A model generated the notes under the pieces. That model was not told the DNA's origin. It saw only the letters and a program-made list of their open reading frames with translations, and ran no database searches. A DNA stretch of 64,000 nt, taken from the NCBI GenBank assembly GCA_964562685.1, contig CAZLUP010000014.1:1-64000 (forward strand). Direction: 5' to 3'. Shown here piece by piece: positions 35,344 through 44,340 of the stretch. Made by a program: the position numbers and the translations under genes. Numbering within the stretch: the first letter of the stretch is position 1; the number at the start of each line of letters is the position of its first letter. This DNA is from Stanieria sp964562685. Lineage in GTDB: Bacteria; Cyanobacteriota; Cyanobacteriia; Cyanobacteriales; Xenococcaceae.

Positions 35344-35901
35344 TTAAATTTTAAGCATAGCAGCTAAAATAGCATTGCCATCGAGAGTTAAAACCATTTC
35401 GCCATCTTCTCTAAGCCAATAACCCCGCAAAAATGGTGCTATTTCAGGAGTAATAGCAGCACCTGGAGGAGATTGAATCAAGTCAGGATTACACCATTCA
35501 ATATCTTCTACTCTAGTCACAATTAATCCCAAGCTAGTTTTCTCGCTTTGTTGTTCCTTAATTTGCTTAGTGGTTTTTGTAGATAAAACAATAGCGGTAC
35601 AATTAAGAGTGGTATTTTCTTGTTCGTACCAAGCATTCAACCCAATTAAATTACCTAAATCAAGCATCCACAGAATTTCACCGCGCCAATTATGAACTCC
35701 CATCACCCAAGCGGGCATTTCAGGAATTGGAATAATTTGACTAAGCTCGATTTTGAGAACTTCAGTAATTTGCTCGATGGAGACCATAATTTTGGTGTCA
35801 GGTTCAAGATAAAATTTTAAAAATTGCTGCTGTTGGTTTTGACGAGGCATAGCCTCTAGATCAGAAAATAATAAATTTTGATTACTAGTAAAATCTGACA
35901 C
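35344..35901 (-). CDS. pixI: CheW-like adaptor (PixI-like)
   Basis: The 185-residue protein is a CheW domain with a short N-terminal extension: FLKFYLEPDTKIMVSIEQIT, then MGVHNWRGEILWMLDLGNLI and SLGLIVTRVEDIE, ending EMVLTLDGNAILAAM. The start is GTG at 35899-35901. It lies between the CheY and PixJ-like genes, the position of pixI in the phototaxis operon. It should link the two MCPs to the CheA hybrid. The symbol is by synteny. Confidence 0.88.
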   Translation of the reverse strand: MSDFTSNQNLLFSDLEAMPRQNQQQQFLKFYLEPDTKIMVSIEQITEVLKIELSQIIPIPEMPAWVMGVHNWRGEILWMLDLGNLIGLNAWYEQENTTLNCTAIVLSTKTTKQIKEQQSEKTSLGLIVTRVEDIEWCNPDLIQSPPGAAITPEIAPFLRGYWLREDGEMVLTLDGNAILAAMLKI

Positions 35902-35927
35902 GACACTTTTTGCCTTAATTGTTGATT

Positions 35928-36293
35928 TTAACTGTTAATTAATTCTCTAACCGTGCGTACCAACTCTTCTTGATCCACTGGTTTAGGGATATAAGCATCT
36001 GCACCCTGTTTTTTGCCCCAAAATTTATCCATTTCAGTTCCTTTGGTAGAACACAAAATGATGGGAATTTTACTTGTATTTGCTTCTCCTTTAAGTTCTC
36101 GACAAATTTCAAAACCACTACGTCCAGGTAAAACAATATCTAAAACAATCAGATCTGGAAGAGCTTGTTGAATTTTTTCTAAAGCTTCTTCTCCACTAGT
36201 GGCAATTAAAACAGAAATACCCATTTGTTCAAGACAACTGGTTAAAATAGCTCTTTCAGTAGCAGAATCATCAACGATTAGGGCGTGTCCCAT
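35928..36293 (-). CDS. pixH: CheY-like response regulator (PixH-like)
   Basis: A single REC domain of about 121 residues; the ATG at 36291-36293 fits the domain start MGHALIVDDSATERA and has GAGGTG upstream; a TTG seven codons earlier is less likely. The acidic pair is in IVDDS, the phospho-acceptor is in LIVLDIVLPGRSGF, and the conserved Thr/Ser and Lys are in LCSTKG and YIPKPVD. In this family CheY-type regulators receive phosphate from CheA and act on the pilus apparatus. It is second in cluster 1, like pixH. Confidence 0.9.
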   Translation of the reverse strand: MGHALIVDDSATERAILTSCLEQMGISVLIATSGEEALEKIQQALPDLIVLDIVLPGRSGFEICRELKGEANTSKIPIILCSTKGTEMDKFWGKKQGADAYIPKPVDQEELVRTVRELINS

Positions 36294-36375
36294 TGCAATC
36301 ACCTCAATCAGCAATTAATTAAGCGAATAGATATTATCTATAGTTCCCTGAAAGTGATTCAAAGTAACGTTTGAG

Positions 36376-37575
36376 CTAGACTTTTTGCTTAAGATATTTA
36401 TCGATAACTCCCAAAACTAAATCTTGATCTACTGGTTTATTGAGAAAGTCAGTAGAACCAACCATTTTAGCTCTGACTCGGTCAATGATTCCGTCATTAC
36501 CAGTCAAAATGATAATTGGAGTGTTCTTAAAATAGGACAATTTGCGTAATTGAGCGCAGATTTCATAGCCATTGGTATTAGGCATGATCAAATCTAAAAA
36601 AATTACATCGGGTTTACGACTTAAAAGTACTGCGATCGCTCTTAAGCCATCCATTTCTGCCACAAACTGATAACCCGCTTCAGTAATCACTTTTTCCATA
36701 GTTTGGCAAATGCCGGGGCTATCGTCGATGCAAGCAATTAAGGTGCGATGGGGAATAATTAAATTAGATATTTTTTTAGCTAAAGGTATAGAAACTGGTG
36801 GTGGAATATCATCAATCGAAACTAATTGTACCAATCCCAATTGCACATAAGGCAACAAAGAGCGAGTAACAGTGACAATATCACGCTTCATGCGAACACT
36901 AAGATCGCGTAAAGTTTGCTGTCCGTCTAATAGTTGACTAAGATTTTGATAGACTTGAGCAGAAGTTTTTTGTTGTAAAGCTTCTGGTTGACGAATCATC
37001 GGTGCCATATCAGGAGAGCGATCGGCAACTTTGGCATTTTGCCAAGCCTCCCAAAGGCTATAAGCTTCATTAATTACCTGCTCTGCATCAATTAAGGTTA
37101 ATCTAGTAGATAAAAGATTGTCTTGAATAATTTCACCAGATATTTTTAATGCTTGATTGACATCAAATAAAATTTCAATAATAGTCGCTTTAATTACGCT
37201 ATTGGCTTGTTCGCGGGTAACTTTATCTTGCTCGATCCACAAAGATAGAAGTTTATATTCCCAAGAGATTCTACTCTCTTCTAAAGATAAACTATTTAGT
37301 TCTGCTTGAATTTCTTGCAAGTGTTTTAATCTATGAGGACAATAAGCAAATAAATGCCTTCTCCATCTTCTAACTGGATGTTTACCCCCAGTAGCATACA
37401 TAATACGTCCCAGATAAAAGTAAAAAATCCAAGTTGTACTTTGAGAATCACTAATTAATAGTTGACCGCTAAATTTAACTCGTTTTAACGATTCAAATAA
37501 CTCGGTTTGTTTAGCCAGAGTAAATTGTTGAACCTGAAGACGAGTATGACTAATTCCATTCTTGGCAGTCGTCAT
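36376..37575 (-). CDS. pixG: PatA-like response regulator with PATAN domain (PixG-like)
   Basis: The 399-residue protein has an N-terminal PATAN/DUF4388 domain (LFESLKRVKFSGQLLI, WIFYFYLGRIMYATGG, RRWRRHLFAYCPHR), a middle helical region, and a C-terminal REC domain from about 275 (IACIDDSPGICQTM; D in FLDLIMPNTNGYE; K in FLNKPVD). All phosphorylation residues are present. PatA proteins are output regulators of cyanobacterial chemosensory systems and interact with pilus motor components in known cases. As first gene of cluster 1 it corresponds to pixG. Its promoter must lie in the 123-base gap 37576-37698. Confidence 0.92.
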   Translation of the reverse strand: MTTAKNGISHTRLQVQQFTLAKQTELFESLKRVKFSGQLLISDSQSTTWIFYFYLGRIMYATGGKHPVRRWRRHLFAYCPHRLKHLQEIQAELNSLSLEESRISWEYKLLSLWIEQDKVTREQANSVIKATIIEILFDVNQALKISGEIIQDNLLSTRLTLIDAEQVINEAYSLWEAWQNAKVADRSPDMAPMIRQPEALQQKTSAQVYQNLSQLLDGQQTLRDLSVRMKRDIVTVTRSLLPYVQLGLVQLVSIDDIPPPVSIPLAKKISNLIIPHRTLIACIDDSPGICQTMEKVITEAGYQFVAEMDGLRAIAVLLSRKPDVIFLDLIMPNTNGYEICAQLRKLSYFKNTPIIILTGNDGIIDRVRAKMVGSTDFLNKPVDQDLVLGVIDKYLKQKV

Positions 37576-37698
37576 TACTAGTTTCCTTTCCGATGACCAA
37601 TCACGGGAAATTCTGCTCCTTTAGTTTTAGAGTTCCCGAAAACTTCCTGAAAATTAACAATTTATTGAATTAATAAATATTAATAAACAATAATGATA

Positions 37699-38229
37699 TT
37701 AACTCTGATTAATTACATTTGGTTTACTTAGTTGCGAAGTTTCAATGAGAAAAATAGGAGGATGTTCTGGTAAATCAATAATTTGAGAACTAATGCATTG
37801 AATATTACCTTGAACTACATAATTTTCTGGCAAAGCCTTAAAAGAAGATTGAGTTACATAACGCATGAGTGGTTGAGAATCGATAGGTAATCCAATTAAA
37901 TCTTGTTCTTGACTATGCAGAATAATTAGATATCTTCTTTGATCTAAATCTGCTTCTGTTTTTTCCGAGACAATTTCCAACTCTGGAGCATTATTAAAAA
38001 TTATTTGACCGACATCAATTACCAAAATTTCTCTACCTCCGTACTTCGTGATACTAATACCTTTGTTGTGAGGATCACCATACACTTCACCTAAAAGAAC
38101 TACTTTATGAATAGTTAAAATTGGTAAAGCAAACCATTCCCGACGTAAACGAAAAGTAATCATTTGTTGAGTGATTTCTTGTCGTTTGTTGGCAAAACGC
38201 CGAGAGCGTAGAGTAGAAAAAATAGTCAT
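37699..38229 (-). CDS. CheW-like adaptor, last gene of cluster 2
   Basis: A 176-residue CheW domain with a basic N-terminus (STLRSRRFANKRQE) and the core MITFRLRREWFALPILTIHK, GGREILVIDVGQI, then YLIILHSQEQDLIGLPID. It follows the haem-type MCP gene by 25 bases and starts at ATG 38227-38229. The pairing suggests a dedicated adaptor for that receptor. The CheW surface is more divergent than in the other adaptors here. Confidence 0.83.
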   Translation of the reverse strand: MTIFSTLRSRRFANKRQEITQQMITFRLRREWFALPILTIHKVVLLGEVYGDPHNKGISITKYGGREILVIDVGQIIFNNAPELEIVSEKTEADLDQRRYLIILHSQEQDLIGLPIDSQPLMRYVTQSSFKALPENYVVQGNIQCISSQIIDLPEHPPIFLIETSQLSKPNVINQS

Positions 38230-38254
38230 AGCTGATTAAATTAAAACCTAATTT

Positions 38255-40630
38255 TTAAACTTTAAAAGTACCAACAGATGCCTGTAATTCTTGAGCAATT
38301 TTGACTGTTTCTTCTAAAGAATGAGAGACATTATTAGAAGCACTAGAAGTACGTTGAGAAATCTCAGCAATCTTTTCCATTAGTTGAGTAACTGTTTGAG
38401 AAGTTTCTACTTGAGAAACCGTAGCACTAGAAATTGATTGAAGTAATTCGTCAATTTGTCGGGAGACTTGAACAATTTGGTCAAGACTTTGTTTAGTATT
38501 TTCTACTAAACGTGTTCCTTCAACTACCTGGGCAGTACCAATTTCCATTGCTGCTACTACTTCTGCGGTTTCTTCTTGAATGCTTTCTACAATTTCTTCA
38601 ATTTCTTTAGTAGCCTCAGCAGATTTAGTTGCTAGTTCCCCTACTTCTTCAGCAACTACGGCAAAACCCCTGCCTTCTTCACCTGCACGAGAAGCTTCAA
38701 TTGAAGCGTTGATAGCCAGCAGGTTGGTTTGCATAGCAATTTGGTTAATTAAAGAAACTACTTTAGAAATCTCTTGGGAAGATTCTCCCAATCTTTTTAC
38801 TTTCTTAGCTGTAGCTGCTACGGTTTCTCGTAGTTGTAGAATACTTTGCACTGTTTGTTCAATTGCTTCTCCCCCAGTAGTAGCAGAAGTAGAAGCCTCA
38901 CGGGAAACTTCAGCAGCCTTTTGCGCGTTATTAGCTACTGCTTGAATCGAGCGAGTCATTTCTGCTACTGAATTGAGAGTGTCGTTAATTTGATGAGTTT
39001 GTTGAAGTGTTTCTTCTGCTACTTGACGGATGGCATCTTCATTAATACTTACAGAAGTATTAACGTTATTAGTAGCGTCTTGGACTCGAGTAACGATATC
39101 TCGTAAACTTTCAATAATTGAGTTAAAAAAGTCGGCAACAATACCAATAGAACCATCGGTAATATTAGCTCTTACTGTTAAATTGCCACTAGCAGCTTCT
39201 TCTACGCTAGTGAGAAACTTAAATAATTCTTCTTGAAGTTTTGCTCCAATCTGTTCATTAACAATTCTGAGTTTGGCGCGTTCCTGAATAGTTTTAAATT
39301 GATTATTTAAATTGACTAAATATTCAATTTCAGCTAATTCCCATTGATAGGAAGTTTGCTCTTTGCCAACAATTAATAGACCAGTTAATATTTCATTTTC
39401 TAGAAGAGGTAAAGTGAGGCTGGAGTCAATTTTTAAGGCTTTTAGTATTTGTAAATGCTGAGGATAAGAATAAGCTTGACTAGAGTCATTAATAGGAATT
39501 ATTTCAACTTCTTGATAAATTTTTTTCAGTTCCGTTTCTAATTTTAGTTCTGGAAAGTTTAGACCTAATAAACTTAACTGATTTAGAGCTACTGATTCTG
39601 CGTAAACAGTTCCACTACTATCGTCATTAAAGTGATAAATTATTGCCCGATCCGCTGCTAATGATTCTCTAATCAGTTGTAATAACTGATTATACAAATT
39701 AATTGTTTGTTGAGGGTCTTGAGTGAGAACAATTTCTTCAAATAGTTTGATTTGTTTTATTTCATATTGTTGTCTACGTTGTAGTTTTGTTAGAGATGCG
39801 GACATGGTGTTGAATGCAGTGGCTACCGAGCCTAACTCATCTCGAGATTGGTCGGTAATATTGATGTCTAATAAAGGTTCTTCCGCCTTGCGTTTCATGG
39901 CTTTCGCAATTTTCTGTAAACGTAGGCTGACCAATTGACTAAATAAGAAATAAATCACTGTACTGCATACTAGTACAATAACGGCAAAAATTATCCAAAA
40001 ATTATGTTGGGTTTTAGCTAGACCTGCTTTGAGGTCTTTAGTGGGAACATAAACCATCGTCGCAGCATTGATATCTCCGACTTTCCAGCCATAGCCACTT
40101 TGAGTTCCGTATTTTTCAACGATTTCTTTAGGAGCAGTTGCTGGGCTAGCATGGCATTGTAAACAGCTAGTTTCAACTTTTTCAGGTAAAGCTAAATAAT
40201 AATTATCTTGCCCATCGATTTTAGTATATCCTGTTAACTTTTCCAGGTGAGGATTATTTTTAAAACGATCAATAATTTGGGTTTCAAATTGATTAGCTTT
40301 GTTAGCTTGATTGAGAGGATTAGTAGAAGCCTGTCTATAAATATATTCAGGCATTGTTTCGTTGAGATTTTCAAAAATACTACGAGTAGCAAAGGTTGAA
40401 GACATGGCTTCAAAAATCATTTTGTCTGTTATTTTTTCGACTGCTGGACGTAAACTATTTTTGACATATTTTCTACTTGCGTTTGCAAAACTAAGAACTG
40501 TTTCACTACGATTTTTTGCTTCTGCTGCTAACAACTTATTTTGTAAATTATGAAGATGTAATACACCAATTCCTAAAACAATAATTAAAATAATTAATAT
40601 TGCTGCTGAAAATTTAACTTTAATCGACAT
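38255..40630 (-). CDS. MCP with haem-c-binding Tll0287-like sensor domain and GAF domain
   Basis: The 791-residue receptor has a membrane helix at about 8-25, a periplasmic Tll0287-like (DUF3365) domain to about 205 containing VETSCLQCHASPAT, with CxxCH at residues 156-160, a second helix at about 211-231, HAMP to about 285, a GAF domain at about 290-455, HAMP-like and MCP signalling domains (IAMQTNLLAINASIEASRAG). YGWKVGDINAATMVYVP is typical of the haem PAS-like fold. The CxxCH should bind covalent haem c outside the membrane, giving a redox or gas (O2, NO) sensor. The GAF lacks bilin cysteines. It lies between two CheW genes in cluster 2. Confidence 0.9.
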   Translation of the reverse strand: MSIKVKFSAAILIILIIVLGIGVLHLHNLQNKLLAAEAKNRSETVLSFANASRKYVKNSLRPAVEKITDKMIFEAMSSTFATRSIFENLNETMPEYIYRQASTNPLNQANKANQFETQIIDRFKNNPHLEKLTGYTKIDGQDNYYLALPEKVETSCLQCHASPATAPKEIVEKYGTQSGYGWKVGDINAATMVYVPTKDLKAGLAKTQHNFWIIFAVIVLVCSTVIYFLFSQLVSLRLQKIAKAMKRKAEEPLLDINITDQSRDELGSVATAFNTMSASLTKLQRRQQYEIKQIKLFEEIVLTQDPQQTINLYNQLLQLIRESLAADRAIIYHFNDDSSGTVYAESVALNQLSLLGLNFPELKLETELKKIYQEVEIIPINDSSQAYSYPQHLQILKALKIDSSLTLPLLENEILTGLLIVGKEQTSYQWELAEIEYLVNLNNQFKTIQERAKLRIVNEQIGAKLQEELFKFLTSVEEAASGNLTVRANITDGSIGIVADFFNSIIESLRDIVTRVQDATNNVNTSVSINEDAIRQVAEETLQQTHQINDTLNSVAEMTRSIQAVANNAQKAAEVSREASTSATTGGEAIEQTVQSILQLRETVAATAKKVKRLGESSQEISKVVSLINQIAMQTNLLAINASIEASRAGEEGRGFAVVAEEVGELATKSAEATKEIEEIVESIQEETAEVVAAMEIGTAQVVEGTRLVENTKQSLDQIVQVSRQIDELLQSISSATVSQVETSQTVTQLMEKIAEISQRTSSASNNVSHSLEETVKIAQELQASVGTFKV

Positions 40631-40707
40631 ATTCTACCTCAAATAAAGAGAGCGGAGCATAAAAATTATTCATAAAATAAATGAAGCAATTGTGTAAAAT
40701 ACTTTAA

Positions 40708-41196
40708 TTAATGTAATTGCAATAAAGGAGAATTTACAATAGCTTCGGCATCAAGTACTAATAAAATTTCGTTTTGCTGCAAAGAACAACCTTGAAGATA
40801 AGGAATTAAACCAGGAGAAACATTGCCAATCGGAGATTGAATTTCTTCAAGTGTTAAACGCATTACTCCTTTAATATCTTTGACAATTAAACCTAGAGAC
40901 ACATTAGCTGCTTGGATAATTGCTAGATGATATTGTTGTAGGTTCCGATCAATTGCTGGCATTTCGAGCATTTGTGGTAAATCGACTACCCAAAAAACTC
41001 GGCTGCGTTGATTGAGCAAACCAACGACACAATCAGGCATATTAGGAATAGCTGTAATCCTCCGAGTCGATACCATCAGTACTTCTTGAGCATTTTTCAT
41101 TGGTAAGACTGCGGTAATATCTCGTGTTAATTCGAGACGTAAATAAGGTTTTTGAATAGATTCTGATAATGACTCAGTTAAGTTAAAAGTTTGCAT
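40708..41196 (-). CDS. CheW-like adaptor of cluster 2
   Basis: A 162-residue single CheW domain (YLRLELTRDITAVLPMKNAQ, then GLLNQRSRVFWVVDLPQML and SLGLIVKDIKGVMRL, ending EILLVLDAEAIV). The N-terminal layout resembles that of the PixI-like protein at 35344. It begins 25 bases after the CheA stop codon. The start is ATG 41194-41196. It is likely the main receptor-CheA link of cluster 2. Confidence 0.88.
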   Translation of the reverse strand: MQTFNLTESLSESIQKPYLRLELTRDITAVLPMKNAQEVLMVSTRRITAIPNMPDCVVGLLNQRSRVFWVVDLPQMLEMPAIDRNLQQYHLAIIQAANVSLGLIVKDIKGVMRLTLEEIQSPIGNVSPGLIPYLQGCSLQQNEILLVLDAEAIVNSPLLQLH

Positions 41197-41221
41197 CGTT
41201 ATTTATGGTTGATTAAACAGG

Positions 41222-44200
41222 TTAGACACGGGTAATTTCTTCCAGAGTTTTGAGTAATTCTTGTTCTTTAAATGGTTTACTAAAGTAGGATTTTGCGCCT
41301 AAACTCATTGCTAATTTTCGATGTTTATCACCGCTACGAGAAGTCAACATAATAATGGGAAGATGTTTGTGATTAGGCTCAGATTTAATTCGACTCAAGA
41401 AGCCAAAACCGTCTAGACGAGGCATTTCAATATCCGAAATTACTGCATCTACTCTTGCTCCTGCTTTAAGTTTTTCTAATGCATCTTGTCCGTCTTTAGC
41501 TTGTTCGACTCGATAATTAGCTTTTTCTAAAGTCATTGCTAAGAAACGACGAACATTAATCGAATCATCAACCACCATAATTGTCTTTTTCTGAGAGGTT
41601 GTAGTTGCAGGCAACTCTTCTGAAAAATTGCCAGACGAATGAACTGAAGAATGGGAAGATAGTAAAGACTTTCCTTGAAGATGCCGATCATTATCAATCC
41701 AACTAACTAGAGCGATCGCATCAACTAGAGGTACAACTCGACCATTTCCCAAAATAGTACAACCAGTAAAACCTCGCGGTAAAGGAATATTTCCTTCTAC
41801 CTGACGAATGGTAACTTCTTGTTCTTGCCAATAACGGTCAACTAAAATACCTACTAAATCGTTACCTTGAGCAATCATTAAGATGGTTGGTTCATCAATA
41901 GCAGGAACGTCATCAACATCGTTGTTAGCTGAATATCCCGAAGAAGACAGATTAAGCCATTGATGTAAACGAATTAAACGCACAATAAATCCATCCCAAT
42001 TAAGCACTTCCTGTCCAGCAGCTTGCAGTACCATTTCGGGTTGGAGTACAATCATTTCTTCAACCACGTTGGTAGGTAAAGCCAATAACATACCATTACT
42101 CTCAACCAATAACACCCGAACTACAGAGAGCGTAAAAGGTACGGTAATAGTAAAGGTAGTACCAACTCCAAAAGTAGTATTGACATTGATTGTGCCATTG
42201 ATCTGTTCAAGATTAGTTCGGACTACATCCATTCCTACTCCTCGACCAGAAAGATCTGTTACTTGTTCGGCGGTACTAAATCCAGGCTCAAAAATAAGTT
42301 CTAGTAAATCTTCTTCTTTCGCTCTAGTCAGATCTTCTGGACTAACTCCAATAGAAATGGCTTTGGTTTTAATTTTTTCGAGATCGATTCCTTTGCCATC
42401 ATCGCTAATAGTAATAACAGTTTGATTACCTCGATGGCTAGCACTAATACTAATTACTCCGCGTTCAGGTTTATTGCTAGCGCGACGTTTAACTGGTTCT
42501 TCAATACCGTGATCGAAAGCATTACGGAATAAATGTAATAAAGGATCGTTGAGAGCTTCGAGGATTGAGCGATCAATTAAAGTAGAAGCACCACGTATTT
42601 TGAGTTCTACTTTTTTGCCATACTGCATTTCCATATCTCGCAAAGCGCGAGGAAAGCGTCCTAACAAGTCGGAAATAGGTCGCATTCTCACTTGATTGAT
42701 TGCGCCTTGCATTTGCTTAGTAGTACGGTTAAGATCGCGGGCATTCTTTTCCGTTTCTTCTAAACTAATTTCAAGATCTTTGGTCACCTCTTGAATTTGA
42801 ACTACAGTTTCCATTACTTCTTGAGATAAAAGATGGATATCGCTGTAGCTATCCATTTCGAGGCTATCAAAGTCTTGTTGTTGAAGAGTATTGAAAGTTT
42901 TAGTTGAAGAATTGGTTAAATTATTGTTTAAAATATTGGTGGCAAACAAGTCAGTAGCAGAATTTTTGACGATCTGAGTCATGACTGCTTCGGTAGCGAC
43001 TTTATCGTAAGCAATTCTTAATTTAAAGTTTGATTGTTCGAGATTTTTAATTCTTTGGGTCAGTAACAGGATTAGATTACGTAAACTTTTGAGTCTTAAA
43101 TCTAAACCATTTCTTTCGATAATAACTTCCCCAAACAAATCGCTTAGTTGTTCTAGTTGTTTAACCGAAACCCTAATGGTCTGGTCACTAACATTTTCTT
43201 GTGGTTGAATTTCTGGCTGAGATGATGATGGAGCTAAATTAACTGAGTTATTTTCGACTCGGATTAATTCTTCCGCAGGTCGAGAAATAAATTGAGAACG
43301 AGGCTGAGGATTAGCGGGTGGGGGAGCTTCGAGGTTTTCTTCAGGAGTTAAATCATCTAAAGAAGAAAATAAATCTAATGCCTCTTGTTCTAACTGATTT
43401 GTATCTAATAAAGAATAAATAAAGGTAGAATTGGGCAATTCCTCGCCAAAAAATTCAGACTCGCTTAAATTAAAGCTATCTGTATCTACGGCAGGAAATT
43501 CAAAATCACCTAATTCATTTAGTTCTAGACGATTAGGCAAAACTTCTACTTGACCAATCAAAACTAACGCTTGCGATCGCCGCCATTCTTGGAGAGCAAT
43601 TTGAGCAATTTCTAATAACTGTTCTGGATTAGCTTCAATCTGCTCGATGACTGATTCACACAGTTCTCCAAAAGCTGGCAAATCGAGCATTTCTCCTAAA
43701 CCTTGCAGTTCTTGAGCAGCTAAGAGCAATTCTTCTAATAAGTTAGTTGTAGCTGGAGATTCAAGAATTTTTTCAAGTTTTTGTAAAAGTTCTTCTACTT
43801 CTGTCTCGAATATGAGAATACTCATATCTTCTCCCATTTCGGCAGAAAGCAGAGCAGCAGCATCTTCTGGTTGAGGATCGCCTAAGCGTTCGTGTAACTG
43901 TTCAAAAATTGGATTAACATTTTGTTCTAACCACTGTTCGTCAGGGTTTTGTTGCTTGCGATTAAGCGCAATTATTTGACGGAGAAAATCGACACTAGAT
44001 AATAATAAGCTGTCTAAGTTGCTATCGACTGCTTCTGGTTTACCGACTTTGAGTATCTTAAAAAAGTCTTCGAGACGATGTGCCAAATGACTCAACTGTT
44101 GGAAGCCCATCATGGCTGCACCACCTTTAATGGAATGGGCTGCTCGTAAAACTCCATCCATTGTTTGGGAATTAACCTTTCCGGCAGCTAATCCCAATAA

Positions 44201-44281
44201 TCCCGACTCCATGGTGTCTAAATATTCTTGTGCTTCTTCGAGAAATTGAAGTCGTACCTGAAGTTCTTTATCGTCTGACAT
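41222..44281 (-). CDS. Hybrid histidine kinase CheA-REC of cluster 2
   Basis: About 1019 residues from ATG 44279-44281, chosen for the AGGGGAG directly upstream; a TTG frame 16 codons earlier is also open. An HPt domain near the start has the phospho-His in RAAHSIKGGAAMM; an acidic linker follows, then dimerisation, ATPase (NAFDHGIE, DDGKGIDLEK, GRGVGMDVV), a CheW-like domain and one REC (MVVDDSINVRRFL, SDIEMPRLDGF, SKPFKEQ). It lacks the second REC, the tandem repeat and the GC-rich insert of the other CheA. It follows the dCache MCP with a gap of about 60 bases. Confidence 0.93.
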   Translation of the reverse strand: MSDDKELQVRLQFLEEAQEYLDTMESGLLGLAAGKVNSQTMDGVLRAAHSIKGGAAMMGFQQLSHLAHRLEDFFKILKVGKPEAVDSNLDSLLLSSVDFLRQIIALNRKQQNPDEQWLEQNVNPIFEQLHERLGDPQPEDAAALLSAEMGEDMSILIFETEVEELLQKLEKILESPATTNLLEELLLAAQELQGLGEMLDLPAFGELCESVIEQIEANPEQLLEIAQIALQEWRRSQALVLIGQVEVLPNRLELNELGDFEFPAVDTDSFNLSESEFFGEELPNSTFIYSLLDTNQLEQEALDLFSSLDDLTPEENLEAPPPANPQPRSQFISRPAEELIRVENNSVNLAPSSSQPEIQPQENVSDQTIRVSVKQLEQLSDLFGEVIIERNGLDLRLKSLRNLILLLTQRIKNLEQSNFKLRIAYDKVATEAVMTQIVKNSATDLFATNILNNNLTNSSTKTFNTLQQQDFDSLEMDSYSDIHLLSQEVMETVVQIQEVTKDLEISLEETEKNARDLNRTTKQMQGAINQVRMRPISDLLGRFPRALRDMEMQYGKKVELKIRGASTLIDRSILEALNDPLLHLFRNAFDHGIEEPVKRRASNKPERGVISISASHRGNQTVITISDDGKGIDLEKIKTKAISIGVSPEDLTRAKEEDLLELIFEPGFSTAEQVTDLSGRGVGMDVVRTNLEQINGTINVNTTFGVGTTFTITVPFTLSVVRVLLVESNGMLLALPTNVVEEMIVLQPEMVLQAAGQEVLNWDGFIVRLIRLHQWLNLSSSGYSANNDVDDVPAIDEPTILMIAQGNDLVGILVDRYWQEQEVTIRQVEGNIPLPRGFTGCTILGNGRVVPLVDAIALVSWIDNDRHLQGKSLLSSHSSVHSSGNFSEELPATTTSQKKTIMVVDDSINVRRFLAMTLEKANYRVEQAKDGQDALEKLKAGARVDAVISDIEMPRLDGFGFLSRIKSEPNHKHLPIIMLTSRSGDKHRKLAMSLGAKSYFSKPFKEQELLKTLEEITRV

Positions 44282-44340
44282 ATCTCCCCTGTCGTTAATT
44301 AAGCTAAGGTCTAGTTCACTCTCTAGCAACTAGAACTTCA

